Below are positions 44,901-58,224 of a stretch of 64,000 nt of DNA, piece by piece. The translations under genes and the position numbers were made by a program. Origin of the DNA: Isoetes taiwanensis (taxonomy: Eukaryota > Streptophyta > Lycopodiopsida > Isoetales > Isoetaceae); assembly GCA_021234155.1 (NCBI GenBank), contig JAJEKV010000101.1:172814-236813 (forward strand), written 5' to 3'. Position 1 is the stretch's first letter. Each line of letters opens with the position of its first letter. The notes under the pieces are model-generated. The model searched no databases. It saw nothing but the letters and a program-made list of their open reading frames with translations, and was not told the origin of the DNA.

Positions 44901-46550
44901 TATGCACATAACTTAACACGCCACAATCAGGTGCATGATCTGCGGGATACAAGTTAGCAATATTCTGACAGCCCACTTGCTTTGCCCTTTTGTGGAGAAA
45001 AATAACTTCCTATCTTTTGATAATCGTTAAGTCATAGTTGACATTTCTATGCCTAACCTCCTACATCAAGCAAGAATTGGCATCAAGCTTTATTGCAAGA
45101 TTTGGTAAAAGAGAGATAAACGCAACTCGGTCTCACTCACTGGACGAAGATATTGAATAAGATATTGAAGATTGTCCAATATCGAGATGACTAACTGATA
45201 ACACGAGCTTTGTGCTTATTGCCAAGGGACAAGTTTCTAACAACTTATTATTACTGCCCCCAAATGCTGAATAGACACATTTGTAGCAGCATTACATTGG
45301 GCGAACCTATTGACAAGACTCTATTTCACTATGCACAAGCAGAAAGACATTTGGGAACATCATGGAGTCAATGCCCTCGCCTCAACTTAGGCATCCATCA
45401 TATGCTGCCCTTTCTCAAAACTTTTCTGAACAGGAGGCACAACTATGGCACAATGCAAACTGGTTTTCATTACTTCAGAGGAGTTGTTTGTTTGATATCG
45501 CACATTCACACGACTGACTGCTGAAAGTTTGAGCAATATATGTAGAGATGCAGATGTGGGAAGAAGCTATCCAGGCTGTGAAGATTATGTAGGAATAATG
45601 TCCTTTTCTAAGCAGAGACAATTTTACCATCTTTTGCAGAATTCGCAGAAGGGTAAAAATTTAAAATGTGCCGCATGATATAATGGGCTTCAATACAATT
45701 GTTGTTCTGTTGATCATTCATTTGGCTATTTACTTGTCACAAACGTTAGCTGAAACAAACCAAAAGTCTTTGGAATGCCGGAAACAGTCGCATTGATAAT
45801 TTTGACTATTTTAGCTTTAACAACGCCGCTTGAACAAGGCTTCAAAGCCATAGAACTGTCCCCGTAATGCTAGTTTTGTGGGCATGAAACCACTACATAC
45901 ATGTTACTTCTCCCAGCATGTGCACTTACAAATGAACCTTTTAGGATGGTCGAACACCATCTCTGATCTCACAAAACGATCAACAAGTTAGATGTTGTTT
46001 TAGGGAACTATAATGTTACAGTGCCAGTCAAGTCTCAAGGAAGTATTTGAAATTTCGACAAATTAAAAGGCAAGAATGTGGCATCTGAAACGCCATGATT
46101 TCATAGGTTTTTCGTAAAAAGCACCAAGGAAAAATATTCTAGCTTTACATTGTTAATTTCAGCAGATGCTACAAGAAAAAATATTCAACCAAAAGAAATA
46201 TTCTTGAGTACCTTGAAGGTAACCAGCATAGATCAAAGAGCATATAATCTCATCCATGACAAGATTATAGAAAGCTAAGATTGCAATCAGATGCACTGTG
46301 GGGCCTACCTTTAATGAGAGTTGGTCATTCACATGGACATGGCGATATAGCACTTCAAATGTTTCTTTGAGAAGCTGCAACAAGGAGGCATAGGACTGAT
46401 GAAATTACACTTTGAGCAATATTGATGTATTTGTTCTGGTTGTAACAATGGAGTTGGGTTGATTCATGATACTCATAATTAGAAGTAGATTATGTTAGGT
46501 ATTGCTTACGTACGTTCTTAAATAGATATGTATATGAATGTGGAACCCTT
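44901..46550. other. Spacer, no gene seen
   Basis: CAG/CTG content is normal and the sequence is host-like, but no frame is family-like. The minus-strand frame at 46,159-46,383 has no recognisable domain. Confidence 0.35.
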
Positions 46551-46960
46551 ATGATGCATATAGAGTCTTCAATTGCTGCATCGTACGTGATGAAGGCGCA
46601 CGCGGACCATAATACCGCAGGTTATGTTCAAAACGATGAGAACCTTATTTTGCTCAGAATATTTGAAAAGATGCAACCCAATCAACACAATTATTTAAGC
46701 ATTGTGAGGCATTTGATGGCCTCCGTTAGGAAGGGAAGGTTCATCCATCAAAGTATTCTAGAAAATACACTCTGAACTTATGTTGTAACTGCGGTTGATT
46801 AAGCTTAAAAGGGGAAGAAAGTATGAGGCCGCTCAACTGAGATGTTATTACGGAGTTATGATTGCAAGATACAAAAAGACATCAATACCTATTGGTCAGG
46901 GAGTATTTTAGAAAAATGCAAGAAATGGAATACCGCCAATAGAGCTGATTTTGTATGCCC
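46551..46960 (+). pseudogene. PPR protein fragment, plus strand
   Basis: The frame at 46,551-46,775 reads AGYVQNDENLILLRIFEKMQ, then NYLSIVRHLMASVRKGRFIH and QSILENTL. This is the pattern of an organelle RNA-binding PLS-class pentatricopeptide repeat (GYVQ...LRIFEKMQ...GRFIHQ). Further on, in another frame, REYFRKMQEM near 46,900 resembles the next L/S repeat. Stops and shifts separate the pieces. It is opposite in orientation to the larger PPR relic at 47,690-49,060, so the two are separate remnants or were inverted. Confidence 0.6.
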
Positions 46961-47689
46961 TTGAAAGTACATGGCAATCGGATCACTAGAAAGTAATTCG
47001 TTCTATTAAAGATGCTTTTCTTGGACATAAGCTTTCATGAGTTCCAAACCCATATCATTGCTAGTTGGATATTTTGTGCTCTGCTGATTCTCCTAGAGTA
47101 AGCTTCAGCGTAGATTTCGTGCTCTATCGTCGGAATGGAAGCTATGAATGGCCACATCGTTTCTTCTAACTTAAGCCTTAAGATCTTCAAGTACGGTTTG
47201 ATCTATCAGTGCAACAAAGTTTCGCTGGGCCAGGAGGAACAAATTGCATACGGATGCTTGAGATGGGCTTAACCGAGGGCCTAAGCCATAAAAGGACAGA
47301 TCAAGCATTTGCTCCTCGCAACAATCACCACAACAGCAGATACCATCCCTGAACTCGATGTACGTATATGCATCCTTTTCAGTATAATCTCCTCGCCTTT
47401 GATCTTTGATATGACCTTATGGCACTATGGTAGTCTGTACACCGGTTGTTCTTTTGAGGCACCTAATTAGGGTGTCTTGAGGTGTACTGATTAGCCCAAA
47501 TGCTGGCTGTGTTTCTCACAATGTCCATACAATGTATTTCTCCTTATCCTGTATCTGGACATAGCCCCTAGAAATCAGGCCCAGCTCGGTGAATAATCCT
47601 CCTCCTTTCATTTGTTTGTTTAGCATCCGTATATGAATAAATCTCTATTACTTTTGTTTTGTGGTTTCTATCTCCTTAACAATGCAACT
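46961..47689. other. Spacer between two PPR relics, no gene seen
   Basis: No clear frame. It may contain unrecognisable remnants of the flanking PPR genes. Confidence 0.3.
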
Positions 47690-49060
47690 TCATTACACCT
47701 GTCCATGTTTTCCTTGTTTTTCCATGCATGAAGATCTCCCGAGGTTATTCACCTCTCAGCATCTCCTGCATGTGAAACGCGATGTTCGACATAAGAATAT
47801 AACCAGCAGCATGTTGAGATCCAAGTTAACAAGTTCAGTGCTTACTTTTTTACCTAGTTTCCCATGTTCCTAAGACCCTAAGTTGTAAGCAGCATATCCA
47901 TCCAAAGAAATTTGGTTGGAAATGTGTAAGAAGTTTATTTGTTTCACTAAATATCCTAACGCCCATAGTTGTCAACAAATACAGTTAGTGGGAAACAGTA
48001 GTGCAGAGTATACAATTCTTCTCCTCATGAGTCCTCCAAGTATTCACAGCCCTTCCATAATCCGTAATGGCTGCATGTTGCCAAAAAGACTGAGGAAACA
48101 ACACATGATCCACCTAATGCCCTTGCTCTCTGCATCTTCAAGACACTGTTCTGGTAAGAATAACATTGCCATTTTGTGCGCATGACCTTCAAAATCATTG
48201 CACCTCCATGAAGATACATCTATGCTTGGCAACTGGTTCAATATTTTGGCTGCATCCCTATGTAACCACATTTAGCATAAGGTATCTATTATTGAACTTC
48301 TAGCACCAACATCGATTCAACCAACATTTGACTACTTGATGCACTAACCTAGTCTGTTGTATTGCTCCCAAATAGGCAATGCTTTTAAAACGTTCATAAA
48401 GTTTTAATAACGGGTCTGGTTTAATTCTTTGTTGCTTACTTTCTGAAAGAGACATCTTGAGACCTTCCTTGCAACATGCTGGAACACCCCATAGTATCTT
48501 CCAGTTTTACCCATTGCATATGGTGTCAACCAGGGAAAGTACTAATGACCAGGTCTTCCTTGAGGCTGCTCTACAGATAAACCATAGCCGTTTCCTGTTT
48601 ATCTTTTCCTATTAGCACAACATGCTTTCAAGATGCTTTTGAAAAAGTTTCTTGGTCTGATAAACCAGCTGCATATTCTCAAAAAGTCAAGGCTGAAACA
48701 CAATGGCTGTCATGCTGGATATATGTTTAAAACTATTGCATTGTAGATACAACATCTTTATTTTTGGTAAACTTTTCAAAACTTACATGCTTCCCTCCAA
48801 ACCCCACATTTTCCATACATAAATAATCATGTAGTTTGAAATTGAAACAGTTGATTCCGCAGCATTTCCTATAATCTGGATCATGGCATCTCCCTTGTTT
48901 CAACACAGTAGCAACTGAATAAGCATTAAAGGACAAGCATTATATATGTACTTATCAATTTCTGAACATAGAAAGTTGCATCGTCTTCAGGCCAAACGGT
49001 GTTTTCCAGTTCCAGCTTCTGCATTGCAGAAATAGTTTGCACTCCAGGTATATAATGGTC
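47690..49060 (-). pseudogene. PLS-type PPR protein relic with E domain, frameshifted
   Basis: Read on the minus strand, successive PPR units appear in alternating frames. EDDATFYVQKLIS and LKQGRCHDPDYRKCCGINC lie near 48,850-49,000, followed by GFGGKHVSFEKFTKNKDVVS. RIKPDP and LGAIQQTRLVHQVVK lie near 48,360-48,440. ILNQLPSIDVSSW is near 48,220, and a decayed FLATCSHYGLW (normally LSACSHAGL) near 48,060. The C-terminal E-type region follows: KLGKKVSTELVNLDLN near 47,840 and AAGYILMSNI near 47,800. In an intact gene the protein would go to mitochondria or chloroplasts and take part in RNA editing or processing. Here at least seven frameshifts or stops make it a pseudogene. N-terminal repeats and targeting peptide were not found. 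Confidence 0.78.
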
Positions 49061-51714
49061 GGTTCTAAACTTTGTTAAACACTTCATTGTTTCTAACAAG
49101 CTTCCAGAAGCAAAATAAAGAGATAATCAAGAAGGTATAAAATTTCGAATCCATTCCCAGTTTGTTAGGGTAATGGGCTTTTGCACAAGTCGCCCAGTCT
49201 TTCTTGCATTCCTTTAAAATATGTTCTTGTCCCATCCAATACCCCAGATCAATGATCCGATTGAAATCCGATCCGACCGAACGACGCACCATCCCGTCCG
49301 CCCATCCCCACCCCATCCGACGTTCGAACCGATATTCCGCCCCGGCAACCCGCGAAACCATCCTGTTCCACGAAAACCACGTGACCTTCCGAAAAAACTG
49401 TTCCACGGGAAATGAAACCGTCCAGAAGAAAACCCGCTCACCTCATCCGGCAAACGCGATAATTTACGCGGTGGAACGGCATAGGAACGGGTTTTTGGCA
49501 GTACGCATAAACTGGAGGCGCCCAGCGTCTTCGGTAATCGCAAACCATGCCCGGTTGATCCTACTATGAAGGAATACGTTAAGCCAGGAAACCGTCCAGT
49601 CACATAAAATAGTATTTCCACCGCAATACAAGACAAAGATGAAAGTAAAGGCGCTAATTATCAGATGTATAAGCATCAGTACAGCAGCAAAAACATGAAC
49701 AACATGACTAATAAAGTTAGAAGTCTGGGAATCGAACCCCTGTGATAGAAATGCCACGTTCTCATATGCTCCTTTGCACCCGATTTCGGAACATTTGCAT
49801 CCAAAAGCCAAACCAAAATGCATTGAAGCAATACGAGACGGCAGAACAAAGGTTTTTCAATGGTGATTCCATGGAACATAAAGAGAATTTTGAGGCCTAT
49901 TCATGCTTCAAAACACGTTTTTACAAAAACTCGTCATCATAAAATAATGGGCACGATAATGAGCCCCGTGAGATGTTCCAGAGTAGCCCAATTACCCATC
50001 CATGGAAATCAATCTAATAAAGCTCATGCAATAAATCTTTATTTGAAGCCGCAAACATTTTGGTGGTAATGCCAAACTTTTGGTAAGGATTTGATTTCAA
50101 CCTCCAGAAGAGTCTTCAATGGTATCTGAAGATACCCTGATTAATCCCAAACCAGCTCACCACCAAGTTTAACTCACCACATCGCTAAGCTAATTTGATG
50201 CGAGTATCCACTGTTTGCTGCATCACCGCCGACGCCAACAGATAATGGTAATGTGGACGGTGGCAGTTCGTAACCCAAATACCGTAGTGAAGTGGCTTAT
50301 ATTCGCAGGTCGTACTGTGAGCGTAAATCTTCCACCCCAGCCGGTCTTGCAAGGCTAATATGCGTACCACAAGACGCATTCTCAGAACGCGGCTCCAGCC
50401 CTAACACCTCCGGTGATAAAATGGGATTCGACACCGACATGTTAGATGGAAGCCACCAATTCATGTTCAATAGCATCCGCTGATCGACGACCTTTCGCAG
50501 TTTTTCCGCCTTCAGCGCTCAAACAATCTGGGGATTCGAAACCCTTAGGCGGCGAATCAGCCTTAGGTTTCCAAAGTATCCAGATGCTGCCCCATCAACG
50601 ATTATTTGCAGAATACTCAGACTAACCATAGATTAAATCTCCATGCGGCCGGTACGCCATTTCATTGGGGCCACAGCTATCGCATGGAATAGGAGTTTAC
50701 AGCGGTGGCAATAATCTTCTTCCCCGAAAGCCGCCTTTAGCGTCGGGCCGCTGTCACTGGCAAAATGTTTATTAAGCGGCTTAGCGAACCTACTGCGCAA
50801 CGTGAAAGCCTGAAACGTAACAAACCCCAGTCGTAGAGTGATCAGACTTTGAAAAATAAAACATTGGTCAGCTTTATAAAAAACGAAAATGCATACCGCC
50901 ACCAGTGAAATTTTCATTTAACCGTGACAAAGCGGTATTCAAACCCAAAATTTGAGAAGCTTGGCTGACAAAAAAAAAACGTCCGCCATTTCCGGAATTT
51001 ACATGTTTTTCAAATTTTAGTTAAGGCTTAATCAGATTTAAATCCTTGGGTTTCAATAACTACCATCACATTTCCATCATTGCAGGTGCCACATTTTAAG
51101 AAACGGTTGAAGGATAATAGGTTGTTGCGCCACCTAAAATATTAGTGGTGCTTTTTACCGCGTCTTCAAATTGAAACTAACCGGCCCATTGCCGCTGAAC
51201 CTTCTGCCGAGATACAATGCCGAAATTGAAACGCAGACCAGATTGTTTCTGAACGGACAGGAATCTTTTGAAATATTCTCAAAAAATTCCCTTAAAGTCC
51301 ATTTAAGTGCTCTCTTTGTGGACAAAAAGTATCAATTTTAGGTGTAATTTAGGTACCCTTAGAGGGTTGATTGAACATAACTCTGATGCAAAAATTTTAA
51401 GGCAATTGCATCCTCCCAATTTGTAAACAAAAAATAGTTACTTATATAAAGTGTATGCAAGCAATAAAAAAATAGTAAGGCAGTGAAAGTGGACAAAGAA
51501 GTGATATATTCAAGGTTGCAGCACCAGGCAATTAGTGAGAGAACAAATTGCCAAAATGTGAGATGGACAAACACTCATCACCTGCATCTTTGCCTTTTAG
51601 TAAGTCTGGAGTCATCTAACTTATGATTTTAAGTATTATCACAGATGTAGTCTCATCCGTGACTCATTTAACTCTGTCACTACGGAGCTCTTCATCCCCT
51701 GTCCCCACCTCAAA
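49061..51714. other. GC-shifted noncoding region, origin unknown
   Basis: GC content and CpG content rise sharply from about 49,240 (for example gaccgaacgacgcaccatcc) and stay uneven to 50,900, then fall back. Minus-strand frames at 49,065-49,406 and 49,214-49,636 are open because of composition and show no domain. A tRNA-like B box at 49,728 is listed separately. Confidence 0.35.
49722..49785 (-). ncRNA. tRNA-like sequence with perfect B box, probably SINE or tRNA relic
   Basis: On the minus strand GGTTCGATTCC (49,738-49,728) matches the polymerase III B-box consensus exactly. It is followed by CAGACTT, and upstream GGAGCATATGAGAA is D-arm-like. An AGAA/TTCT pair could form part of an anticodon stem. 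The T-stem is mispaired and the acceptor stem does not close, so a functional tRNA is unlikely. Confidence 0.3.
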
Positions 51715-52480
51715 ACCGGATGTACCAACGGTCCTTCCCCATCATTTCTGGGTATTCCTCATCATCATCTTTTTTAGCCACCTTTCGAGGTTTGTCTGAA
51801 TCCACATGCCGACCTGGTTAAAGCTGCTCGAGTGACCATACGTGAACTTTGTTGAAGTTTTCCGGAACAAAGTCATGCTTTAAGAACCTTTTCACAAAAT
51901 GATCTGGCGATGCAAAAAGAAGGTTTTGCTTTCTGGAATTTGCTCTTCCTGACTTCCTCATACATTCTAGTATCCCATTTAGTGCCATTATAAATATTGT
52001 TTCATCCCTGCGCTTAGTTTGAGGGAATTTTATCCCTCTTGTTAATTTCCCAAAGAGCTTTTAGTTAATGGGAGCTTCCTGTGTCACGATGCTATGAGAT
52101 ATTCCTTTCATTCTTAGGACCAACTAGATAATTGAAAATTGAAACAAAGGAAGCCTCTGGGGCTAAAGAAAGATGACTTCAGGCTATACTCCTGAGTCTG
52201 AGCTATGGTTATTTTTCCCTACAGAGTCCTCTGATTTCATCCACAGTGGAGCCACTGGACAGGCTTGAATGCAACCAAGCCTCATCCTTGCATAAAGTTC
52301 TATAAAGAGGTCGCTGTCAGAAAAATCCAGTGCCACCATAAAGTGATCCTGCCTCCTGCTAGCAGTTTGGGGAGCGTATGACCGAATTTTGGTTCCAACA
52401 TAATCCAATGATTTGGCTGGAGTCAAATGTCCTCCTTTTGTGATTTTTTCCGCTTTAGCATTTCCGAGAAGAAACTAGGC
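51715..52480 (-). pseudogene. Degenerate protein-coding remnant, family unknown
   Basis: Two adjoining minus-strand stretches read like real protein. The upstream one (52,184-52,480) includes LDYVGTKIRSYAPQTASRR, QDHFMVALDFSDSDLFIELY and ARMRLGCIQACPVAPLW, and may begin at an acceptor-like site near 52,478. The downstream one (51,715-52,170) includes KLTRGIKFPQTKRRDETIFI, LLFASPDHFVKRFLKHDFVP and an acidic KKDDDEEYPEMMGKDRWYIR. Stops at about 52,184 and 51,826, further stops near 52,060-52,100 and one frameshift near 52,100 interrupt them. Amino-acid composition and length of open frame argue for former coding sequence. I cannot assign it. A transposon-derived gene is possible. Confidence 0.4.
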
Positions 52481-54200
52481 GGACAGGATGGTGCTGAATG
52501 ATCAGAAATACCCCATACCACGCCACCCAGGCGATGTGGTATCAGCGTCTGGTCAATATACCTGGCGCAATGCACGGAGACCGATGATCGTCGACCAGCA
52601 TTGGCCGACCACCATGCATGCTGCCAGCCATCCAGAAGGAAACCGGCACACCCGCAGAACCATTGCGTCACGTTAAGCGCCTCAAGATGAATAACATCTG
52701 GCGTCAGCGGCAGTCACCATCCGCGCGAATCAGCCCCAAATTCGAGAGATGTGTTAAAGCAACCCCTGTAGCAAGAATCCTTTTCACTCTGCGGCCCCAT
52801 CGATTTGAGCAGATTGCCTCGAATAGAGGAATGCACCTGTGCCGACCCAGGGGTTGCGCGCCACCGCATGGCCCAGCTCGGACGAACGGGCAGATAATTT
52901 TCGCAGGAAAGGAGCCGTACCGCCGCTAAGATGCGGCGCCAGTGCTTAACCTGATGGTTAGATCCAGCTTTTCGCCTGATCGCTGTTCATTCTTTTTGGT
53001 GGCCAGAAGCGTAATTTCGCCCGCCAAGAAATGATACCAAAGAACCAACTCAGTTATTAGCGAATAGATGGGGACGGTTTGGTTCCGCCTCTATGCATGA
53101 TAGCCAGGACATTCGCGCGGTGAGAACGCAGTAGGGGATTGAAACGACCAGGCATCATAGCTCAATTCCCAATTGGCCGCGTCTGGTATTAAGCGCCGTT
53201 ACAAATCGCCTGAAGGTGCCCTGACCATCACGCTGATCCTCCGGCACCAAATATTGTGGTTAGCCTAATTTGCACCGCGCGGCTGGTAGCTGGGCTCTCG
53301 ACACCTCTGGTGATGCTTTTCATCTTCAGGTTCGTCGTATACGAAGCGGGTTTCGGCTCGCTCAGTGAGGCGAACCTGAAGTAGTGACTCCTCCCCGCCC
53401 CAACGGGAGTCGGGAGATGCAACCCAAGAGAAGCCCTCCTGCGAACCCTGTGCTGGTCGCGTCGCAATACCTTTTCTACCATCTCAGGCGCATGCACGAG
53501 GCTATGAGCGGGAATTCACCCAACCATGTTTCTATGCTACCAACCATTTGCCATGAATTGCCACAAAGTATCCTGAGATCCTAAGCTACGTATTTCTCTT
53601 CCCCTGAGTCCAGCCCCCGGTAGGGATTTCCCATGTTATGTGGATGCACCCCATGTGTTGCTGCGTACCATCAGATATGGTGGACCACCCTTCAGGCATG
53701 TTGCCGCCGGATTACGCCGCCTGGTCGTTCGGCGGGTAATAGCCCGGCAATTTTAGATCGCATCCGAGGGAGACTTCGATGCGCAACCCAAAATTAAAAA
53801 ACACTAGTTATTGGTTTTTTTTATGAGCACAGATCGAAACCATTCTACAAACTAATGGTGTTTGGGGTTAATTTATTAAAACCATATGTGTTGCAAAACC
53901 AGTTATTCTCTGGTATTGGCGGGCGATATTACCGGGCCATGGCGATTTAAATGCCGTATTTCTAGCGCCGCAGCGGTGTTATACAGTATCGTGGATGGTG
54001 GCCATTATCGCTTTTAGGTAATGGTTTATCCATATGCGGTGGCACCTGATTGTTGTGGATGGTTTCATTGCGCTCTATCGCCGCGATTTCAACGTGGCAG
54101 TTGTTGTGGTTTGGCGCCATTGTAAAAACCTGCCCTGCCATCTTTCATGGTAAACTGTGATGGTTTAAATTCCAGGTTTAGTGTGCTGCCAAATCACCGT
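52481..54200. other. GC-rich stretch, no gene identified
   Basis: Up to about 60% GC in places (52,621-52,680) against roughly 35% just beyond 54,300, with CpG-rich words unlike the rest of the window. No frame on either strand is long or family-like. It could be a GC-rich transposon, a gene promoter region, foreign DNA or misassembled sequence. Confidence 0.35.
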
Positions 54201-57200
54201 TAGTTGATAGTCAGTGTTTAGGTTTTTCACAGCACTATTGTGCTATCAAAATTAGAAGGGTAATTGTTTTGCTCACAATGTGCATGGTTTTGTAATGCAT
54301 CAGTTCATACATCGGCTGATAAAACTAGTAATGTAGTCTCAAGCATTTCAAGTTAATAGACCAAACCATTAAGAACTATGGATGGCTCGTATGTATTGTG
54401 GTAATCAAAGCCGGTAACCAATTAATGGCTTCTTAGCTCAAAGCATTTCAATTAATGCATAAAGCAGCATGACGCCTCCCAACTCCAAACAGCCTGTTAA
54501 TAATGATGTAAACCACCAAACCATTTCAGTTAAGCTTCTTAAGTTAATGATAGAAAGAATGGCTTATCTTTTCAATTTAAGACCTAATAGTTTCTTCAAT
54601 CATACAAATAATGTAGTGATGATGACAAATCACTCTACCCTCTATGATCCAAGAACCCTTGCCAATGAATGAAACAAGCAGTCTTAGATTATTACACAAG
54701 CATTTGTGTTCCCATGACCGTGATAGTTTCGGACATTTATGCCCAGTGGATGTAAGACTCTAAACTTATGTAAATAAGCCAATTCCAGAGGGCCTAGTGA
54801 TCGGGTCAAGACTAACCACAAAGCATACCGCCCAAGCATTTAAGATTAGATTAAAACAAGTAGTTAAATATAGTAGTCTACTACCGTTAAGACTATTAAC
54901 TATTATGAAACATTTTTTCATCTATATGCCTATTATTATTACAGACTATTAACCATAAATGTTGTCTGTGTCCAGGACTAGTATAAGACTATTTATCATA
55001 AATGTTTCTTTTTCACGCCCAAGCACTTAAGATTAGGACTACATAAGAAGTAAGCAAATGTAGTAAGCCCGATTTCAGCCAAAGTGTAAAGAAATACGTA
55101 ATCTGCTTCTACTGGTCTTTAATAAAATGTCCTTGGTTAGTAATGGTTTTTCTCTAATTTTCCACATTATTTTTAGATGATTGTAACCATCGCGGTTATG
55201 TTTTTCTCAATGGCGATGTTTTTTCTCGTTGTTTTTGTTACAATAACTTTTTTTTTGGTAGTGTAGAAAACAATGCGTTCAAAGAACAAAACAACAAAGA
55301 TATCAAACCTAAGATTGAATGCATTTTCATTGTCGGCTGATGAGAAATGCAAAAAGCATTTATCGTGGTAATAGTAAACAAGGAATTGTTGTATTGAATG
55401 TATTGACTCATCCAAAAAATATATAAACTTTGAATGTTCATATTCAAAGATTTCTTTGTGAAGCAACAAGCACAAAGATGTTTTAAACCGCTTATTCACA
55501 TATTCTTTGTTACGCAACAAACCGCTTCATAAAATTAGTTCATGTCAATTTATTTTACAACAATAAATTAACCGCATTATTCATTCCTTTCTAGTTCTCA
55601 AGCAGTGAATATCTTTGATTCTCACCGTTTTGCTTAGAGGCCATACTTGAAAGCCCCGATTCGCTTCAACCCGCCATATGTTCGCTACAGTAGTTTATCC
55701 GCATCGCCAATCGCAGAACCCGAACTGCAAGCATAGATCGCTTTTAAGTAGAATATATGCTTAAGGCAACAAACAAGAGGGCCGCGTGACGCATGAAGTG
55801 GTAACTCAAAAGGTACAAATGCAAAATATAGAAAGAGGAGATTCGTGGAAAGATGAAGTGATTCAAAATAGTTTCCACGATAACTCTTAAGAATCCATAG
55901 CTAATATCTGAAGGCTAAGAACCTACAGATTGCCATGGATTCCTCGTAAAATAATTGAAGAAGATCAATGGGTTCATCGCCACTTCATAGTTTCTTATAT
56001 ATAACCCTCGGAAACCCGAAATAGCGCAAGTCTGACATTTCCTATTATGCAATCAACTCACATCAAGTATTCAAATGGAAAATGAAAGGTTCTTAAATCG
56101 TAATTGTTGAGTGGAAGCTTACATATATCGGGCTTCTACGCCACCTTCGTGATTCGGCCATTGCGAAATTAGTGAAATGATCTATAAGAACGTTTTGCAA
56201 AATACCCAGAAAAATTACTGTATGTTCCGCTGCCTTAGCTTAGCAACCGATTCCGCTGTGGCCATTGTTGCATAAAGACTGGAGGTCGGATTTGGTTAAA
56301 ACCACCAGTGGCATATTCGCAAAGCGCATTAGTGGAAGTGGTATTGCAACCGTCAGTTCGTATTACGCGATTCAGCCCGATCCCAAAAACTAGGGCATAT
56401 CTTGCAAGCGGATGAAGCAAGCAGCATTGTAATGGATTTGAACATCTAGATTGTTCCATTATCTTGTTCACCTACATTCCCTCAACGAAAAGACCATATC
56501 TTAAATGCAAAATCCGAACCAAGAAACAAACAAACAGAGCTTAAAAGCAGATCGGCAGATTGGGTGTTAACCAATATAAAAACTAGAATGAGATGGGCTT
56601 TATTTCAAAATGCACCCAACCGAAGTGCTGTAGGCAATAAGAAGATCCGACAAGACCGGCACCGAACCTACTTTCATACGCAATACGCAAATTATATAGT
56701 CAGAATTTGTTTCAGTGATATCCAAAAATTCGGGCCAAACAAATACCTGATTTCTCCTGTTTTATTTTAGACAAAGCACTAAATGTTTATAGGGCCATCA
56801 TATTCCGGTGCCAAGATAAGGATCGAAGAAGAGAATAAAGAAAGAGAAGGCGCAGAACAAGGCGCCAAATTGGAGCAAAGGAAAACTACCGTTACTTATC
56901 TAGCCCCTCAATCTCGCCCATTTCCGCCACAATGAGATCAAAGGGACTAGGATCGGCACTGACCTTTATCTCATTCATCCAAACCATTATTTATTCAATC
57001 ACATTGCTTATTCTGAATCACACACATGAAAATACCATTTTCAATCTCTCTATTCCACCTTCATATATGTTGTCAACTCGTAATCCTAATGGCGATGTTT
57101 TGGTTCTTGTTTTGTGGCCATTGATGGGGAGAATATTCTCCTTGTGCCACATCAAGGGCCTCTATTTTTTGCCTTTAACCCCTAATGAAACTTTCAAAGA

Positions 57201-58200
57201 AACCAAACCAAGAAAACCAATGGATCCAAATACATATACAGACATTTCAATAAAATTATAGCCAACGGTTACAATAGTGAGGCTCCTCATCGAGAGTGCC
57301 ACCTCAAGAGGTCATTCATCAGCCCTAAAGCTGGCACATTCGTTGAAAGTGCTATATATATAAGAAGGTTAACTTTTGACTAGGGCTAAAGTAAAAAAAT
57401 GTGTAACTTGTTTTTCGGTGCGTGGTGATGTGGCAAATAAGTTGATGACTAGGTATTTTTGCAACAAATGGACAAGTAAGTATTTGGCAAAGGAACTTCT
57501 AAAACTTAGAGTACTTTTGTTACCAAGAAATGTCATCTTGACCTTGTCCCACTTATATTGACCGTATTTCCTCGAAGGCTTGATTAGCGCGTTGCCCAAC
57601 CTCGAGACGTACGTTTCTGATGCACCCCAAGGCGTTCACGTGGTGTCACCCCACAACCTTCATCTAAAATTGATATCAACCTAGATGCGATTTTCCATCC
57701 CAATGCAAGAATTAAAAGTGAAATGGTAGTCCTTTCACCATTCAGGAGTAATTTTCACATATATGATTATCGCCGGTGAAAGACGGGACTGATCTAACAA
57801 AGGTGGTATGGTTTTTGCGTTTGAGCATCGGTAATAAAACCTGAATGGCCCCATTTGCTCGCAAAAGCTTTACTTCATAGCTTCTGCTCCGCCAAATTTG
57901 TAGCCAGCTCCTAAAGGTCCCTAGATCCCAAACGGTATCTACATCAATCACATATTTTCACCCCTGACGAAGCCGTGGTTATTCAGCACGCTATCTCACT
58001 AACGCCTACGTTCAATATTTAAGCTTTGCTCTCCGTGAGCACAAGGGTGCCCAGTTTTGTTCGGACCCGACTTCAAACATTGATCGATTCTTTGTTTTGG
58101 CAGATACGACCATGGGCATTGAGGATGAACGTAACGTGAGCACGAGAAATGAGACAATCAAGTCCGGCGTGGAAACGGTAAAAAGAAATCTTAAAAAGCC
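54201..58200. other. AT-rich spacer, no gene seen
   Basis: Long AT-rich noncoding sequence with few CAG/CTG words. Related phrases such as aagcatttcaattaat and caaagcatt recur at 54,340-54,480, suggesting decayed repeats. The frame at 57,376-57,561 is short and unmatched. Confidence 0.35.
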
Positions 58201-58224
58201 ACGGCACGTGTTAGAGCACAGCAC

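Noticed and set aside
49722-49785. Functional tRNA gene
   Set aside because: The B box is perfect but the T-stem is mispaired and no acceptor stem closes; kept only as a tRNA-like relic.
52481-54200. Bacterial contamination or horizontally acquired genes
   Set aside because: GC-rich, bacterial-looking words are present, but no frame codes for a recognisable bacterial protein and there are no ribosome-binding sites or operon structure. Reported only as a composition anomaly.
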